Below are positions 1-8,661 of a stretch of 64,000 nt of DNA, one piece after another. The position numbers were made by a program, and so were the translations under genes. Every line of letters starts with the position of its first letter. Position 1 is the stretch's first letter. The notes below the pieces were generated by a model. The model was not told where the DNA came from, made no database searches, and was given only the letters and a program-made list of their open reading frames with translations. The DNA lies in contig CP020563.1 of the NCBI GenBank assembly GCA_002082585.1, forward strand, positions 2,474,001-2,538,000, read 5' to 3'. This DNA is from Kitasatospora albolonga. GTDB taxonomy: Bacteria; Actinomycetota; Actinomycetes; Streptomycetales; Streptomycetaceae.

Positions 1-291
1 GAGGCGGAGCCCGGCGATGTCGGGATGCACTTCCTGGTCGCGCCGTCCGGCACCCCGATCCACGGCTTCACCCGGGCCGTGATCACCGCCGTGATGCGCT
101 TCCTCTTCGCCGATCCGTCGGTGCGCCGGGTCGTCGTCGAGCCCGATGTGACCAACAGCGCCGTACAGGCCCTCAACAAGGCCGTCGGCTTCGAGGTGGT
201 GCGGGAGATCACCAAACCGGAGAAGACCGCGCTGCTCAGCGCCTGCACCCGCGAGCAGTTCGAAGCAGCAACCGGAGGAACCGACCGATGA
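1..291 (+). CDS. desC: Siderophore acyltransferase DesC, C-terminal part (cut by window start)
   Basis: The reading frame is open from the first base of the window, so the gene starts upstream; the last 96 codons are present. The visible part has the end of a GNAT-like acyltransferase fold, with a strand-helix pattern around VVVEPDVTNSAVQALNKAVG and then GFEVVREI, typical of the siderophore N-acyltransferase family. In desferrioxamine synthesis this enzyme acylates N-hydroxycadaverine with acetyl-CoA or succinyl-CoA. The stop codon overlaps the desD start (ATGA), so the two genes are translationally coupled. The assignment rests on the family resemblance plus the adjacent desD; the catalytic core is outside the window. 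Confidence 0.85.
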   Translation, partial: EAEPGDVGMHFLVAPSGTPIHGFTRAVITAVMRFLFADPSVRRVVVEPDVTNSAVQALNKAVGFEVVREITKPEKTALLSACTREQFEAATGGTDR

Positions 292-2066
292 CGACCGCCC
301 TCACCGACAGCGTCGCCCACCTCTCCCCGGGCCGCTGGGCCACCGCAAACCGACTGCTGGTGCGCAAAGCACTGGCGGAATTCAGCCACGAGCGACTTCT
401 GGCCCCTGTGCCGCTCGGCGAGGACCGCTACACCCTCCGTAGTGACGACGCGGGGACGGAGTACCGTTTCACCGCACGCCTCTTCGCCCTGGACCACTGG
501 CAGATCGAGGCCAAATCAATCACCCGGCACCGGCACGGGTCCGAAGTCCCGCTGGACGCGCTGGAGTTCTTCATCGAGCTGCGGACCGCGCTCGGGCTGA
601 GCGAGGACATCCTGCCGGTCTACCTGGAGGAGGTCTCCTCCACCCTGGCCGGAACCGCCTACAAACTCACCAAGGAACCGGCCACCTCCGGCCAGCTCGT
701 CGCCGCCGGTTTCCAGGCCATCGAGACCGGGATGACCGAGGGCCACCCCTGTTTCGTGGCCAACAACGGCCGGCTCGGTTTCGGGGTCGACGAGTACCGT
801 GCGTACGCCCCCGAGACCGCCTCCCCGATCCGGCTGGTGTGGCTGGCCGCCCGCCGTGACCGGGCGACCTTCACGGCAGGCGTGGGACTGGACTACGACA
901 CGCTGGTCGAGGGCGAGTTGAGCGAGGAGACCCGGGAGCGGTTCGCCGCCGCCCTGCGCTCCCTGGGCCTGGACCCCGACGCGTACTTCCTCCTGCCCGT
1001 ACACCCCTGGCAGTGGTGGAACAAACTCGCCGTCACCTTCGCCGGGGAGCTCGCCGAACGCCACCTCGTGGTGCTCGGCGAGGGCGAGGACGCCTACCTG
1101 GCCCAGCAGTCGATCCGTACGTTCTTCAACACCGACCACCCCGAGAAGCACTACGTCAAAACGGCCCTGTCCGTTCTGAACATGGGCTTCATGCGCGGCC
1201 TCTCCGCCGCCTACATGGAGGCCACGCCCGCCATCAACGACTGGCTGGCCGGGCTCATCGAGCGGGACAGCCTGCTGAGCGGGGCCCGGTTCTCGATCAT
1301 CCGGGAGCGGGCCGCGATCGGCTACCACCACCGGGCGTACGAGGCGGCCACCGTCAAGGGTTCCCCGTACCGGAAGATGCTGGCCGCGCTCTGGCGCGAG
1401 AGCCCCGTCGCGGGTCTGGCGCCGGGCGAGCGGGTCGCGACCATGGCCTCCCTGCTCCACACCGACCACGAGGGCCGCTCGGTGGCCTCGGCGCTGATCG
1501 AGGAGTCGGGGCTCGACCCGCAGGTGTGGCTGCGGCACTACCTGGACGCCTATCTGGTGCCGGTGCTGCACAGCTTCTACGCCTACGACCTGGTCTACAT
1601 GCCGCACGGCGAGAACGTGATCCTGGTCGTGGAGGACGGGGTCGTCACCCGCACGATCTTCAAGGACATCGCCGAGGAGATCGCGGTCATGGACCCGGAC
1701 GCGGTGCTGCCGCCGAAGGTCGACCGCATCCGGGCCGATGTCCCCGACGACATGAAGCTGCTGTCGGTCTTCACCGATGTCTTCGACTGCTTCTTCCGCT
1801 TCCTGGGCGCGGGCCTGGCCACCGAAGGGGTCCTGGACGAGGACACCTTCTGGCGGACGGTCGCCGCCTGTGTGCGCGACTACCAGGAGTCGGTGCCCTA
1901 CCTCGCGGAGAAGTTCCAGCAGTACGACCTGTTCGAGCCGGAGTTCGCGCTCTCCTGCCTCAACCGCCTCCAGCTGCGCGACAACCAGCAGATGGTCGAC
2001 CTCAACGACCCTGCCGGAGCGCTCCAGTTGGTGGGCCGTCTGAAGAACCCGATCGCGAAGTTCTGA
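288..2066 (+). CDS. desD: Desferrioxamine NIS synthetase DesD
   Basis: The 592-residue protein has the length and layout of the IucA/IucC family of NRPS-independent siderophore (NIS) synthetases. DesD uses ATP to condense and cyclise N-succinyl- and N-acetyl-hydroxycadaverine units into desferrioxamine E/B in the cytoplasm. Family landmarks are visible: HPWQWWNK near residue 240, a KTALSVLNMGFMRGLS block near residue 290 and the YMPHGENVI motif near residue 445, which is the nucleotide/substrate site in this family. The start is the ATG at 288, preceded by GGAGGA at 274-279 and overlapping the desC stop. It is the last gene of the operon, because a strong hairpin follows. The iron-regulated operon promoter would lie upstream of this window. 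Confidence 0.95.
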   Translation: MTTALTDSVAHLSPGRWATANRLLVRKALAEFSHERLLAPVPLGEDRYTLRSDDAGTEYRFTARLFALDHWQIEAKSITRHRHGSEVPLDALEFFIELRTALGLSEDILPVYLEEVSSTLAGTAYKLTKEPATSGQLVAAGFQAIETGMTEGHPCFVANNGRLGFGVDEYRAYAPETASPIRLVWLAARRDRATFTAGVGLDYDTLVEGELSEETRERFAAALRSLGLDPDAYFLLPVHPWQWWNKLAVTFAGELAERHLVVLGEGEDAYLAQQSIRTFFNTDHPEKHYVKTALSVLNMGFMRGLSAAYMEATPAINDWLAGLIERDSLLSGARFSIIRERAAIGYHHRAYEAATVKGSPYRKMLAALWRESPVAGLAPGERVATMASLLHTDHEGRSVASALIEESGLDPQVWLRHYLDAYLVPVLHSFYAYDLVYMPHGENVILVVEDGVVTRTIFKDIAEEIAVMDPDAVLPPKVDRIRADVPDDMKLLSVFTDVFDCFFRFLGAGLATEGVLDEDTFWRTVAACVRDYQESVPYLAEKFQQYDLFEPEFALSCLNRLQLRDNQQMVDLNDPAGALQLVGRLKNPIAKF

Positions 2067-2083
2067 GCGGTCCCGATGAGCCG

Positions 2084-2117
2084 GTGAGCGCCCGGGGACG
2101 GTCCCCCGGGCGCTCAC
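2084..2117. terminator. Hairpin terminator shared by desD and the convergent hexosaminidase gene
   Basis: Perfect 14-bp inverted repeat GTGAGCGCCCGGGG / CCCCGGGCGCTCAC with a 6-nt loop. It lies 18 bp after the desD stop and 12 bp before the end of the convergent gene, so it can serve both strands. There is no U-tract, as is usual in Streptomyces. Confidence 0.8.
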
Positions 2118-2128
2118 CCCTGTCACCA

Positions 2129-3847
2129 TCAGCTCCAGGGCACCTGCGGGGAGCGGTGGAAGCCGATACCCAGCGCGGTCAGCCGGGGCCCCTGGGCGGC
2201 GAGCCGCTCCTTGTACGTCTCCCAGTCGCGGGCCTCCTCCGGTGACCAGCCGATCTCGGCGGCGCTCAACAGCCGCGGGAAAGCCATCTGTTCGAGCTCC
2301 GCGCGCGTGGCCAGCGTCTCGGTCCAGAGCGGCGCCTCGACCCCGAGGACGGCGTCCTGCGGGAGCCCCTCCAGATACGCCGCCGGGTCCCAGTCGTACG
2401 AGCGCTCCACCTCCACCAGACCGGCCCAGCGCAGGCCCAGCTCGGTCTCCTCGGTGTACTTCATGTCCAGGTAGATCCGGTCGGCCGGGGAGAGCACCAC
2501 CTTGGCCCCGTTCCTGGCCGCGTCCACCACCTGCTGCCGCTCGGTGGGGCCCGTGCGGTCGAACCCCCAGTACTGCACCACCGCGCCTTCCACCGGCTCC
2601 GCGCGGGTCAGCTCGTGCCAGGCCATCACCGTCTTCCCGTGCCTGCCCACGATCGCCTGGGCCCTCGCCATGAAGAGCGCGTAGTCCTCGTCGCTGGTGG
2701 CGTCCGCCTCGTCGCCCCCGATGTGGAGGTACGGCCCCGGGGTCAGCTCCGCCACCTCGCGCAGCACGTCGTCCACGAAGTCGTACGTCACCGGCTTGTC
2801 CACGCAGAGCGAGCTGAAGCCGACCTCGATGCCGGTGTGGAGCGGCGGGGCGGTGCCGTCGCAGTTCAGCTCGGGGTAGGAGGCGAGGGCAGCGTTGGTG
2901 TGGCCGGGCAGGCCGATCTCCGGGACGACCTCCAGGAAGCGGGCGGAGGCGTAGCGGACGATCTCGCGGTACTGGTCCTTGGTGTAGTACCCGCCGGGGC
3001 CGCCCCCGACCTCGGTGGAGCCGCCGTATGCGGCGAGCCGGGGCCAGGAGTCGATGGCGATGCGCCAGCCCTGGTCGTCGGAGAGGTGCAGATGCAGCTT
3101 GTTGATCTTGTAGAGGGCGAGCCGGTCGATGTACCGCTTCACCTCCGCGACCGGGAAGAAGTGGCGCGAGACGTCCAGCATCGCGCCCCGGTAGCCGTAG
3201 CGCGGCGCGTCCGTGATCGTGCCGCCCGCCACCTTCCAGGGCCCCTCCTGGCGGCTCTGCGCCTCCACCCGGTCCGGGAGGAGCTGGCGCAGGGTCTGGA
3301 CGCCGTGGAAGAGCCCCGCCGGGGCGCGGGCGGTGATGGTGAGCGCGGCAGGTGTGGAGTGCAGCCGGTACCCCTCCTCGCCCAGGCTCCGGTCCCGGGA
3401 GCCCAGCTCCAGCCGGATGCCGCCGGGGCCCGGCCGGTCGGTGACGGGCAGCGCGTAGCCGGTGGCGGGGCGCAGGAGCTCCGCCAGGTACGTTCCGATC
3501 CGCCGCACCTCGTCGGAGGCGGAGGCAGAGGCCGAGCCGGTGCCGGAGCCTGGTCCCGCGCCGGTGCCGGAACCTGGTCCTCCGGTCACCCTGATCGGGG
3601 TCGTGGAGGTGATGGCGTACGGGGAACCGCCCGGCACCACCTCGGCGGGGACGGGCACGAGCTGCCCCAGGGGCCGGGGCGCGGCGGCTTCCGTCCCGGC
3701 CCGGGCGGGGACCGCGCCCGGAGCGGAGAGCCCGACCGCGACGACGATCAGCAGGATGCCGAGGAGCCGGGGCAGAGGGATGGGCAGGGGCAGGGGTCCG
3801 CGCCGGGGCGTACGCCGTTCCCCCGGGGTCGTCCGTCGCTGTCGCAC
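2129..3847 (-). CDS. Secreted beta-N-acetylhexosaminidase (GH20)
   Basis: This is a glycoside hydrolase family 20 enzyme that removes terminal N-acetylglucosamine from chitooligosaccharides outside the cell. The catalytic H-x-G-G-D-E motif is intact (HIGGDE at residues 375-380, with Asp379-Glu380 as the substrate-assisted pair), preceded by LHLHLSDDQGWR near 251 and EIGLPGHTNAAL near 310. The first 50 residues form a Sec-type signal: an Arg-rich start, then LLGILLIVVAVGL, then an Ala-x-Ala-like cleavage region. I chose the GTG at 3847 because AAAGGA sits 7 nt upstream and the signal peptide starts there; the frame stays open further upstream but that part has no signal-like content. A Gly/Ser-rich stretch (residues 90-110) separates signal and enzyme domain. 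Transport and GlmS-linked metabolism of GlcNAc fit the neighbourhood. Confidence 0.92.
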   Translation of the reverse strand: MRQRRTTPGERRTPRRGPLPLPIPLPRLLGILLIVVAVGLSAPGAVPARAGTEAAAPRPLGQLVPVPAEVVPGGSPYAITSTTPIRVTGGPGSGTGAGPGSGTGSASASASDEVRRIGTYLAELLRPATGYALPVTDRPGPGGIRLELGSRDRSLGEEGYRLHSTPAALTITARAPAGLFHGVQTLRQLLPDRVEAQSRQEGPWKVAGGTITDAPRYGYRGAMLDVSRHFFPVAEVKRYIDRLALYKINKLHLHLSDDQGWRIAIDSWPRLAAYGGSTEVGGGPGGYYTKDQYREIVRYASARFLEVVPEIGLPGHTNAALASYPELNCDGTAPPLHTGIEVGFSSLCVDKPVTYDFVDDVLREVAELTPGPYLHIGGDEADATSDEDYALFMARAQAIVGRHGKTVMAWHELTRAEPVEGAVVQYWGFDRTGPTERQQVVDAARNGAKVVLSPADRIYLDMKYTEETELGLRWAGLVEVERSYDWDPAAYLEGLPQDAVLGVEAPLWTETLATRAELEQMAFPRLLSAAEIGWSPEEARDWETYKERLAAQGPRLTALGIGFHRSPQVPWS

Positions 3848-3979
3848 AAGCCTGTCCTTTCCGGCGGGTCCTCCCTGTGGGGCTCCGGGCAGTCGAACGC
3901 CGACCATCCGTTTCGCGGGGCCGCGTACGGGTCGAGGACCCGCCCCGCCCCCCTGCGCCCGGCTGGCAGAATCGCAGGT

Positions 3980-4861
3980 ATGGCAGAAATCATCCAGCGT
4001 GACGGAACGTGGACGTTCGACGGGGACACGGTACGCATCGTGCCGGGGGGCAAGGCGCATCCGGTCCGGCTGGCGCTGGGTGAACTGTCCGTCCCCGTAC
4101 AGGCTTTGGCGGGCATCGCGTTCGAGCCGGACCGCAAGGGGGGCCGGCTGCGGCTCCGACTGCGCGGTGGCGCCTGCCCGGTGCTCCAGGCTGCCGACGG
4201 CCGCCTCAAGGACGGCTCCGACCCGTACGTCCTGACCGTGGAGAAGAGCCGTACGGGGGTCGCGGAGTACTTCGTCGACGAGGTCCGCAACGCGCTGCTG
4301 ATCGAACAGGTCCCCGAGGGTCCGGTGGACCGCTTCCTGCTGCCGGGACCCTCGCTGCCGGTCTCCGGCGGGGGCGGCGACGGCACCGCGTCCTTCGACG
4401 GCGAGACGGTCCGGCTCACCTGGAACTGGAAGGCCGAGGAGTCCAAGACCGCGAGCGGACCGGCGACCCTGCCGCTGGCGCGGATCGCGGGGGTGCGGTG
4501 GCTGCCCTCGATCGGCCTGGAGAACGGCTACCTGCGGTTCGAGCCGGTCGACGCACCGGTCTCGGCCCCGCCGAAGTACGACCCGTACTCCCTGGAGCTG
4601 TGGGGGCTCTCCAAGAAGGAGTACACGGCGGTCGCGGTTGCGGCGGCGGTGCTGGCCCGGCTGCCCCAGGCCCGCGCGGCGGTGGAGCCGCCCGCCGGAC
4701 GTCCGGCCCTCACCAAGGAGCCCGCGCCCGCCGCTCCGGCCGCCGACGATCACGACGCGCTGCTGCGGCGGCTGCGGGAGCTGGGCGAGCTGCACCGGGC
4801 CGGGGTCCTCACCGACGAGGAGTTCAGCACGGCGAAGCAGGCGGTCCTGAGCCGTATGTGA
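3980..4861 (+). CDS. DUF4429/SHOCT-domain protein
   Basis: The protein has 293 residues and two copies of a similar beta-rich module. One begins at WTFDGDTVRIVPG (residues 11-23) and one at ASFDGETVRLTWN (about residue 140), which is the DUF4429 duplication. The C-terminal 35 residues (LLRRLRELGELHRAGVLTDEEFSTAKQAVL) are a SHOCT helix-turn-helix, a short oligomerisation module common in actinobacteria. No signal peptide or membrane segment is visible, so it is probably cytoplasmic. The gene is divergent from the hexosaminidase gene, with 132 bp between the starts. The molecular function of this family is unknown; related proteins are sometimes found near stress genes, but nothing here shows a specific role. 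Confidence 0.85.
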   Translation: MAEIIQRDGTWTFDGDTVRIVPGGKAHPVRLALGELSVPVQALAGIAFEPDRKGGRLRLRLRGGACPVLQAADGRLKDGSDPYVLTVEKSRTGVAEYFVDEVRNALLIEQVPEGPVDRFLLPGPSLPVSGGGGDGTASFDGETVRLTWNWKAEESKTASGPATLPLARIAGVRWLPSIGLENGYLRFEPVDAPVSAPPKYDPYSLELWGLSKKEYTAVAVAAAVLARLPQARAAVEPPAGRPALTKEPAPAAPAADDHDALLRRLRELGELHRAGVLTDEEFSTAKQAVLSRM

Positions 4862-4922
4862 GCCGGGCCACCCGTCCGTACACCCCGCATGCGACCGATT
4901 CGAGCAGCTTTCCTGGCCCTCC

Positions 4923-4940
4923 CTGCCCGATATCGGGCAG
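4923..4940. promoter_or_regulatory. 18-bp perfect palindrome upstream of the small unknown gene
   Basis: CTGCCCGATATCGGGCAG is a perfect 18-bp palindrome 40 bp before the GTG at 4981. Its length and position suit a dimeric repressor site. No known Streptomyces consensus that I can name fits it, so the binding protein is unknown. Confidence 0.4.
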
Positions 4941-4980
4941 ATTTCTTGCGTAAGGGCGCGCCGACCCGCAATATCGACGG

Positions 4981-5256
4981 GTGCTTGAACGCCGCTCGTC
5001 GCACGACGACCTCATCGACCATCTCGTACGCTCCACCGCGCTCCAGCGCGGCGAGGCGGCCCGGGTGGTCCTCGACGTGCTGGCGTACTTCGACGAGAGC
5101 ACCGACGACTTCGTCCGGCGCCGCCACCGCGAACTGCAGTCCGGCGGCCTGGTCAACACGGAGATCTTCGAGCGGATCGCGGCCGAGCTGCCGCACCGCG
5201 CCGTGGCGCCGCCGGAGCTCTCGCTCCGCCAGCTGCGCCGCATCGTCTACGGCTGA
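4981..5256 (+). CDS. Small conserved protein of unknown function
   Basis: The 91-residue protein (VLERRSSHDDLIDHLVRSTA...) is predicted to be all-helical and soluble. It has an acidic centre (VLAYFDESTDDFVRRRHREL) and a basic C-terminus (LRQLRRIVYG). I do not recognise a characterised family. The GTG at 4981 has no convincing Shine-Dalgarno sequence in the 20 bases before it, so translation may be leaderless or start elsewhere. Its position just upstream of glmS, on the same strand with an 80-bp gap, and behind a perfect palindrome suggests a small regulated gene. A link to amino-sugar metabolism is only inferred from context. Confidence 0.6.
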   Translation: MLERRSSHDDLIDHLVRSTALQRGEAARVVLDVLAYFDESTDDFVRRRHRELQSGGLVNTEIFERIAAELPHRAVAPPELSLRQLRRIVYG

Positions 5257-5336
5257 GCGGGCCGGGGCGCCCATGTGCGGGGCGCCGGACGCAGGCAGGT
5301 ACGGAATGTGTACGTCGATGGAGGGGCAGAGAATCC

Positions 5337-7166
5337 ATGTGCGGGATCGTCGGATATATCGGGAAGCGTGACGTCGCACCGCTGCTGCTGGAGGGGCTGC
5401 AGCGGCTGGAGTACCGGGGGTACGACTCCGCGGGCATCGTGATCACCGGGAAGGCCGCGGCGGGCAGGCCGGGCACGCTGAAGATGGTCAAGGCCAAGGG
5501 CCGGGTCCGGGAGCTGGAGGCCAGGGTCCCCAAGCGGTTCGCCGGTACCACCGGTATCGCGCACACCCGCTGGGCCACCCACGGCGCCCCGAGCGACGAG
5601 AACGCCCACCCGCACCTGGACGCGGAGAACAAGGTCGCCGTCGTCCACAACGGGATCATCGACAACGCCTCCGAGCTGCGCGACAGGCTCACCGCCGACG
5701 GCGTCGTCTTCCTCTCCGAGACCGACACCGAGGTGCTGACCCACCTGATCGCCCGCGCCCAGGCCGACACCCTGGAGGAGAAGGTCCGCGAGGCGCTGCG
5801 CTCGGTCGAGGGCACGTACGGCATCGCCGTCCTGCACGCCGACTTCAACGACCGCATCGTGGTCGCCCGCAACGGCTCCCCGGTCGTCCTCGGCATCGGC
5901 GAGAAGGAGATGTTCGTCGCCTCCGACGTCGCCGCCCTGGTCACCCACACCCGCCAGGTCGTCACGCTGGACGACGGCGAGATGGCCACCCTGAAGGCCG
6001 ACGACTTCCGTACGTACACGACGGAGGGCTCGACCACGACGGCCACGCCGACCACCGTGGAGTGGGAGGCCGAGTCGTACGACATGGGCGGCCACGACAC
6101 GTACATGCACAAGGAGATCTCCGAGCAGGCCGACGCGGTGGACCGGGTGCTGCGCGGCCGGATCGACGACCGGTTCTCCACCGTGCACCTGGGCGGCCTC
6201 AACCTGGACGCCCGGGAGGCGCGCGGGGTGCGCCGGATCAAGATCCTCGGCTGCGGCACCTCGTACCACGCGGGCCAGATCGGCGCCCAGCTGATCGAGG
6301 AGCTCGCCCGTATCCCCGCCGATGCCGAGCCGGCCTCCGAGTTCCGCTACCGCAACCCGGTCGTGGACCCCGACACCCTGTACGTGGCGGTCTCCCAGTC
6401 GGGCGAGACGTACGACGTGCTGGCCGCCGTCCAGGAGCTGAAGCGCAAGGGCGCCCGCGTCCTCGGCGTGGTCAACGTGGTCGGCTCCGCCATCGCCCGG
6501 GAGGCCGACGGCGGTACGTACGTCCACGCGGGCCCGGAGGTCTGCGTGGTCTCCACCAAGTGCTTCACCAACACCGTGGTCGCCTTCGCGCTGCTCGCCC
6601 TGCACCTGGGCCGCATCCGGGACCTCTCGGTCGCCGACGGCAAGCGGATCATCGACGGGCTGCGCCGGCTGCCGGAGCAGATCAGCGAGATCCTGGCGGG
6701 CGAGGACGAGATCAAGCGGCTCGCGGCGGAGTACGCGGACGCCAAGTCGATGATGTTCATCGGCCGGGTGCGCGGCTACCCGGTGGCCCGTGAGGCGTCG
6801 CTGAAGCTCAAGGAGGTCTCGTACATCCACGCCGAGGCGTACCCCGCCTCCGAGCTGAAGCACGGCCCGCTGGCGCTCATCGAGCCCGCGATGCCGACGG
6901 TGGCGATCGTGCCGGACGACGAGCTGCTGGAGAAGAACCGGGCCGCGATGGAGGAGATCAAGGCGCGCAGCGGCCGCATCCTCGCCGTGGCGCACCAGGT
7001 CCAGGAGAAGGCCGACCACACCATCGTCGTACCGAAGAACGAGAACGAGCTGGACCCGATCCTGATGGGCATCCCGCTCCAGCTCTTCGCGTACCACACG
7101 GCCCTCGCGATGGGCCGGGACATCGACAAGCCGCGGAACCTGGCGAAGTCGGTCACGGTCGAGTAG
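5337..7166 (+). CDS. glmS: Glutamine--fructose-6-phosphate aminotransferase (isomerizing)
   Basis: GlmS converts fructose-6-phosphate and glutamine to glucosamine-6-phosphate, the entry step to UDP-GlcNAc for peptidoglycan. At 609 residues the protein has the family length. The N-terminal Ntn glutaminase begins MCGIVGYIG, leaving Cys2 as the catalytic nucleophile after Met removal. RWATHGAP near residue 77 and HNGIIDN near residue 102 are conserved glutaminase landmarks. Two SIS sugar-isomerase domains follow (around GCGTSYHAG at residue 305 and SQSGETYDVLA near 352; second domain from about 455), and the C-terminus ends with the typical LAKSVTVE. A GGAGGGG sequence lies about 10 nt before the ATG. 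Neighbouring secreted hexosaminidase supports an amino-sugar gene group. Streptomyces often carries more than one glmS-like gene; which one this is cannot be judged here. Confidence 0.95.
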   Translation: MCGIVGYIGKRDVAPLLLEGLQRLEYRGYDSAGIVITGKAAAGRPGTLKMVKAKGRVRELEARVPKRFAGTTGIAHTRWATHGAPSDENAHPHLDAENKVAVVHNGIIDNASELRDRLTADGVVFLSETDTEVLTHLIARAQADTLEEKVREALRSVEGTYGIAVLHADFNDRIVVARNGSPVVLGIGEKEMFVASDVAALVTHTRQVVTLDDGEMATLKADDFRTYTTEGSTTTATPTTVEWEAESYDMGGHDTYMHKEISEQADAVDRVLRGRIDDRFSTVHLGGLNLDAREARGVRRIKILGCGTSYHAGQIGAQLIEELARIPADAEPASEFRYRNPVVDPDTLYVAVSQSGETYDVLAAVQELKRKGARVLGVVNVVGSAIAREADGGTYVHAGPEVCVVSTKCFTNTVVAFALLALHLGRIRDLSVADGKRIIDGLRRLPEQISEILAGEDEIKRLAAEYADAKSMMFIGRVRGYPVAREASLKLKEVSYIHAEAYPASELKHGPLALIEPAMPTVAIVPDDELLEKNRAAMEEIKARSGRILAVAHQVQEKADHTIVVPKNENELDPILMGIPLQLFAYHTALAMGRDIDKPRNLAKSVTVE

Positions 7167-7182
7167 TCGGCGTTACGTGAGT

Positions 7183-7227
7183 GAGTTGGGCCCCGGACTG
7201 TCGCGATGACGGTACGGGGCCCAACTC
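7183..7227. terminator. Bidirectional hairpin between glmS and the universal stress gene
   Basis: Perfect 13-bp inverted repeat GAGTTGGGCCCCG / CGGGGCCCAACTC with a 19-nt loop, starting 16 bp after the glmS stop and upstream of the end of the convergent gene at 7292. Confidence 0.75.
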
Positions 7228-7291
7228 GTCGCTTCGCGGGGCCTTCTGGCCGACCGTCAGGAGCTGTTCAGGGGGTTCAGGGGCAGGTGGT

Positions 7292-7813
7292 TCAGGGGAT
7301 CACGACGACGGGGCGCTGGGCGCGGCGGGCGAGGCGGCCCGCGACCGAGCCGAAGATGCGGCCGACGATGCCGTGGGTGGAGCCGACGACGATGGCGTCG
7401 GCGGAATACTCGCGGCCGACCTCCTCCAGCTCGTGGCAGATGTCGCCGCCGCGCTCCACCAGCACCCAGGGCACCTCGGAGAGGTAGTCCGCGCAGGCCA
7501 GCTCCAGGCCGAGGACCTCGGTGCGGTGGTCGGGGACATCGACGAAGACGGGGGGCTCGCAGCCCGCCCAGACCGTCGTGGGGAGCCGGTTGGCGACATG
7601 GACGATGATCAGGCCCGAGCCCGACCTGCCGGCCATGCCGATCGCGTAGGCGAGGGCCCGCTCGCTGGAGGTGGAGCCGTCGAAACCGACCACGACTCCG
7701 TGCCGGAAGGCGGGATCGCACGCATGGCGCGCTTCTTCGACCGCCTGCGGCTCCGACCAGGGGTCGGCGACCTGCTTGCGGTCTGCGGGTTCAGGGATTT
7801 CGTGACCGGCCAT
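7292..7813 (-). CDS. Universal stress protein (UspA family)
   Basis: A single 173-residue UspA domain. It starts its core with VVVGFDGSTSSERALAYA (residues 41-58) and ends with the ATP-binding loop VVGSTHGIVGRIFGSVAGRL followed by RRAQRPVVVIP, the G-x2-G-x9-G(S) pattern of nucleotide-binding USPs. These proteins bind ATP and modulate stress, dormancy or hypoxia responses in actinobacteria, but their targets vary. The N-terminal 35 residues are a polar extension. The start at 7813 has only a weak GAG element upstream, so an internal start is possible. The gene is divergent from adpA across a 1-kb intergenic region and convergent with glmS. Confidence 0.88.
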   Translation of the reverse strand: MAGHEIPEPADRKQVADPWSEPQAVEEARHACDPAFRHGVVVGFDGSTSSERALAYAIGMAGRSGSGLIIVHVANRLPTTVWAGCEPPVFVDVPDHRTEVLGLELACADYLSEVPWVLVERGGDICHELEEVGREYSADAIVVGSTHGIVGRIFGSVAGRLARRAQRPVVVIP

Positions 7814-8380
7814 CGGTGTCTCGGCGAAGAGAGTCCTCGTGAGGAGGGAGCGGTTTCGAGAGGTGCGTCAGCAGAGGTGCGTCAGTACATCGGTGCATGG
7901 GCCACTCGGTGCATCGGCCAGGGATGCGTCGGGCGGGTGGTGAGCTCTGTCCGGGAATCATCTTCCCAACCCCATACCCACCAGGATACGACGCCACTCC
8001 CCCATCGCCCAGACCCCCGCAAAAGCACGCGTGACGCTGGATGGAGCATGCCCGAGGCGGTCCGGGATGGCAATGCCGGATGTGTCGTACACGGGCCTCG
8101 GCCGGGCCGGGCGGGGGTGATCGCCCTGTTTTCCACGGCACCCGGCGGCGGTGCGCCCCTCCGGGCGGACGCATCCGGTCGCATCCGGCAGGCGGTCCCC
8201 GTTGGCCACGCCGTCGCCGGACCGTCACCCCGGTGGGCGATGCTGCGACGGCCCCGCCGCGACACCCGACCGCAGGGGCGGTTCTCCGGATCGCGGTCCG
8301 CACCGGTCGGTAATCGGAACACCCCCTCCCCGGTGGCCGGCCGTGCGCCGACGGACCCCTGCCTCCCGCTCCGGCGGCCC

Positions 8381-8390
8381 GAACCCGCCA
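8381..8390 (-). promoter_or_regulatory. Candidate AdpA-binding site in the adpA upstream region
   Basis: On the minus strand the bases read TGGCGGGTTC, a full match to the published AdpA consensus TGGCSNGWWY. AdpA is known to bind its own promoter region. A second near match (9 of 10) is CTTCACGCCA at 8656-8665. One short-consensus hit in a kilobase is only modest evidence. Confidence 0.4.
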
Positions 8391-8622
8391 TGCGCCGGGG
8401 CCGACCGGGAGAGCGCACGGGCGCAGCCGCCAAACGGCAGTTGTGCGCCCGGCGTGACTGGAACCAGCACACACAACCGGCGATTTTCAGCCAACTTCGC
8501 ATCCCGGTCGGACCCTTCGCGGAATGGCCGGACAACCCACCTCCCGCCAGGCAGGAAGAGACCGGGCGGTACGCTTTCACCCGACGCGGACGGGCCACGT
8601 TGGCGAAGAGCACTTCCCTGTG

Positions 8623-8661
8623 CGCTTCACGGGTGAAACGCTTCGTGATCGAACGCTTCAC
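8623..8661. promoter_or_regulatory. Three phased CGCTTC repeats upstream of adpA
   Basis: CGCTTCAC (8623), CGCTTCGT (8639) and CGCTTCAC (8654) occur with spacings of 16 and 15 bp. The first also forms a near-perfect inverted repeat, CGCTTCACGGGTGAAACG, at 8623-8640. The arrangement looks like a multi-site operator about 190 bp before the adpA start; the binding factor is not known to me. Confidence 0.4.

Noticed and set aside
516..2129. 537-codon open frame antisense to desD
   Set aside because: High-GC third-position bias opens the opposite strand; the product is Arg/Gly/Val-rich with no domain, and desD is a certain gene.
3848..3979. DasR site for the hexosaminidase gene
   Set aside because: DasR control is known for such genes, but no TGGTCTAGACCA-like palindrome is present in this gap.
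5247..7097. 616-codon open frame antisense to glmS
   Set aside because: Mirror of a strong gene, composed of compositionally biased residues (V, L, H, D, G repeats); no ribosome site or family.
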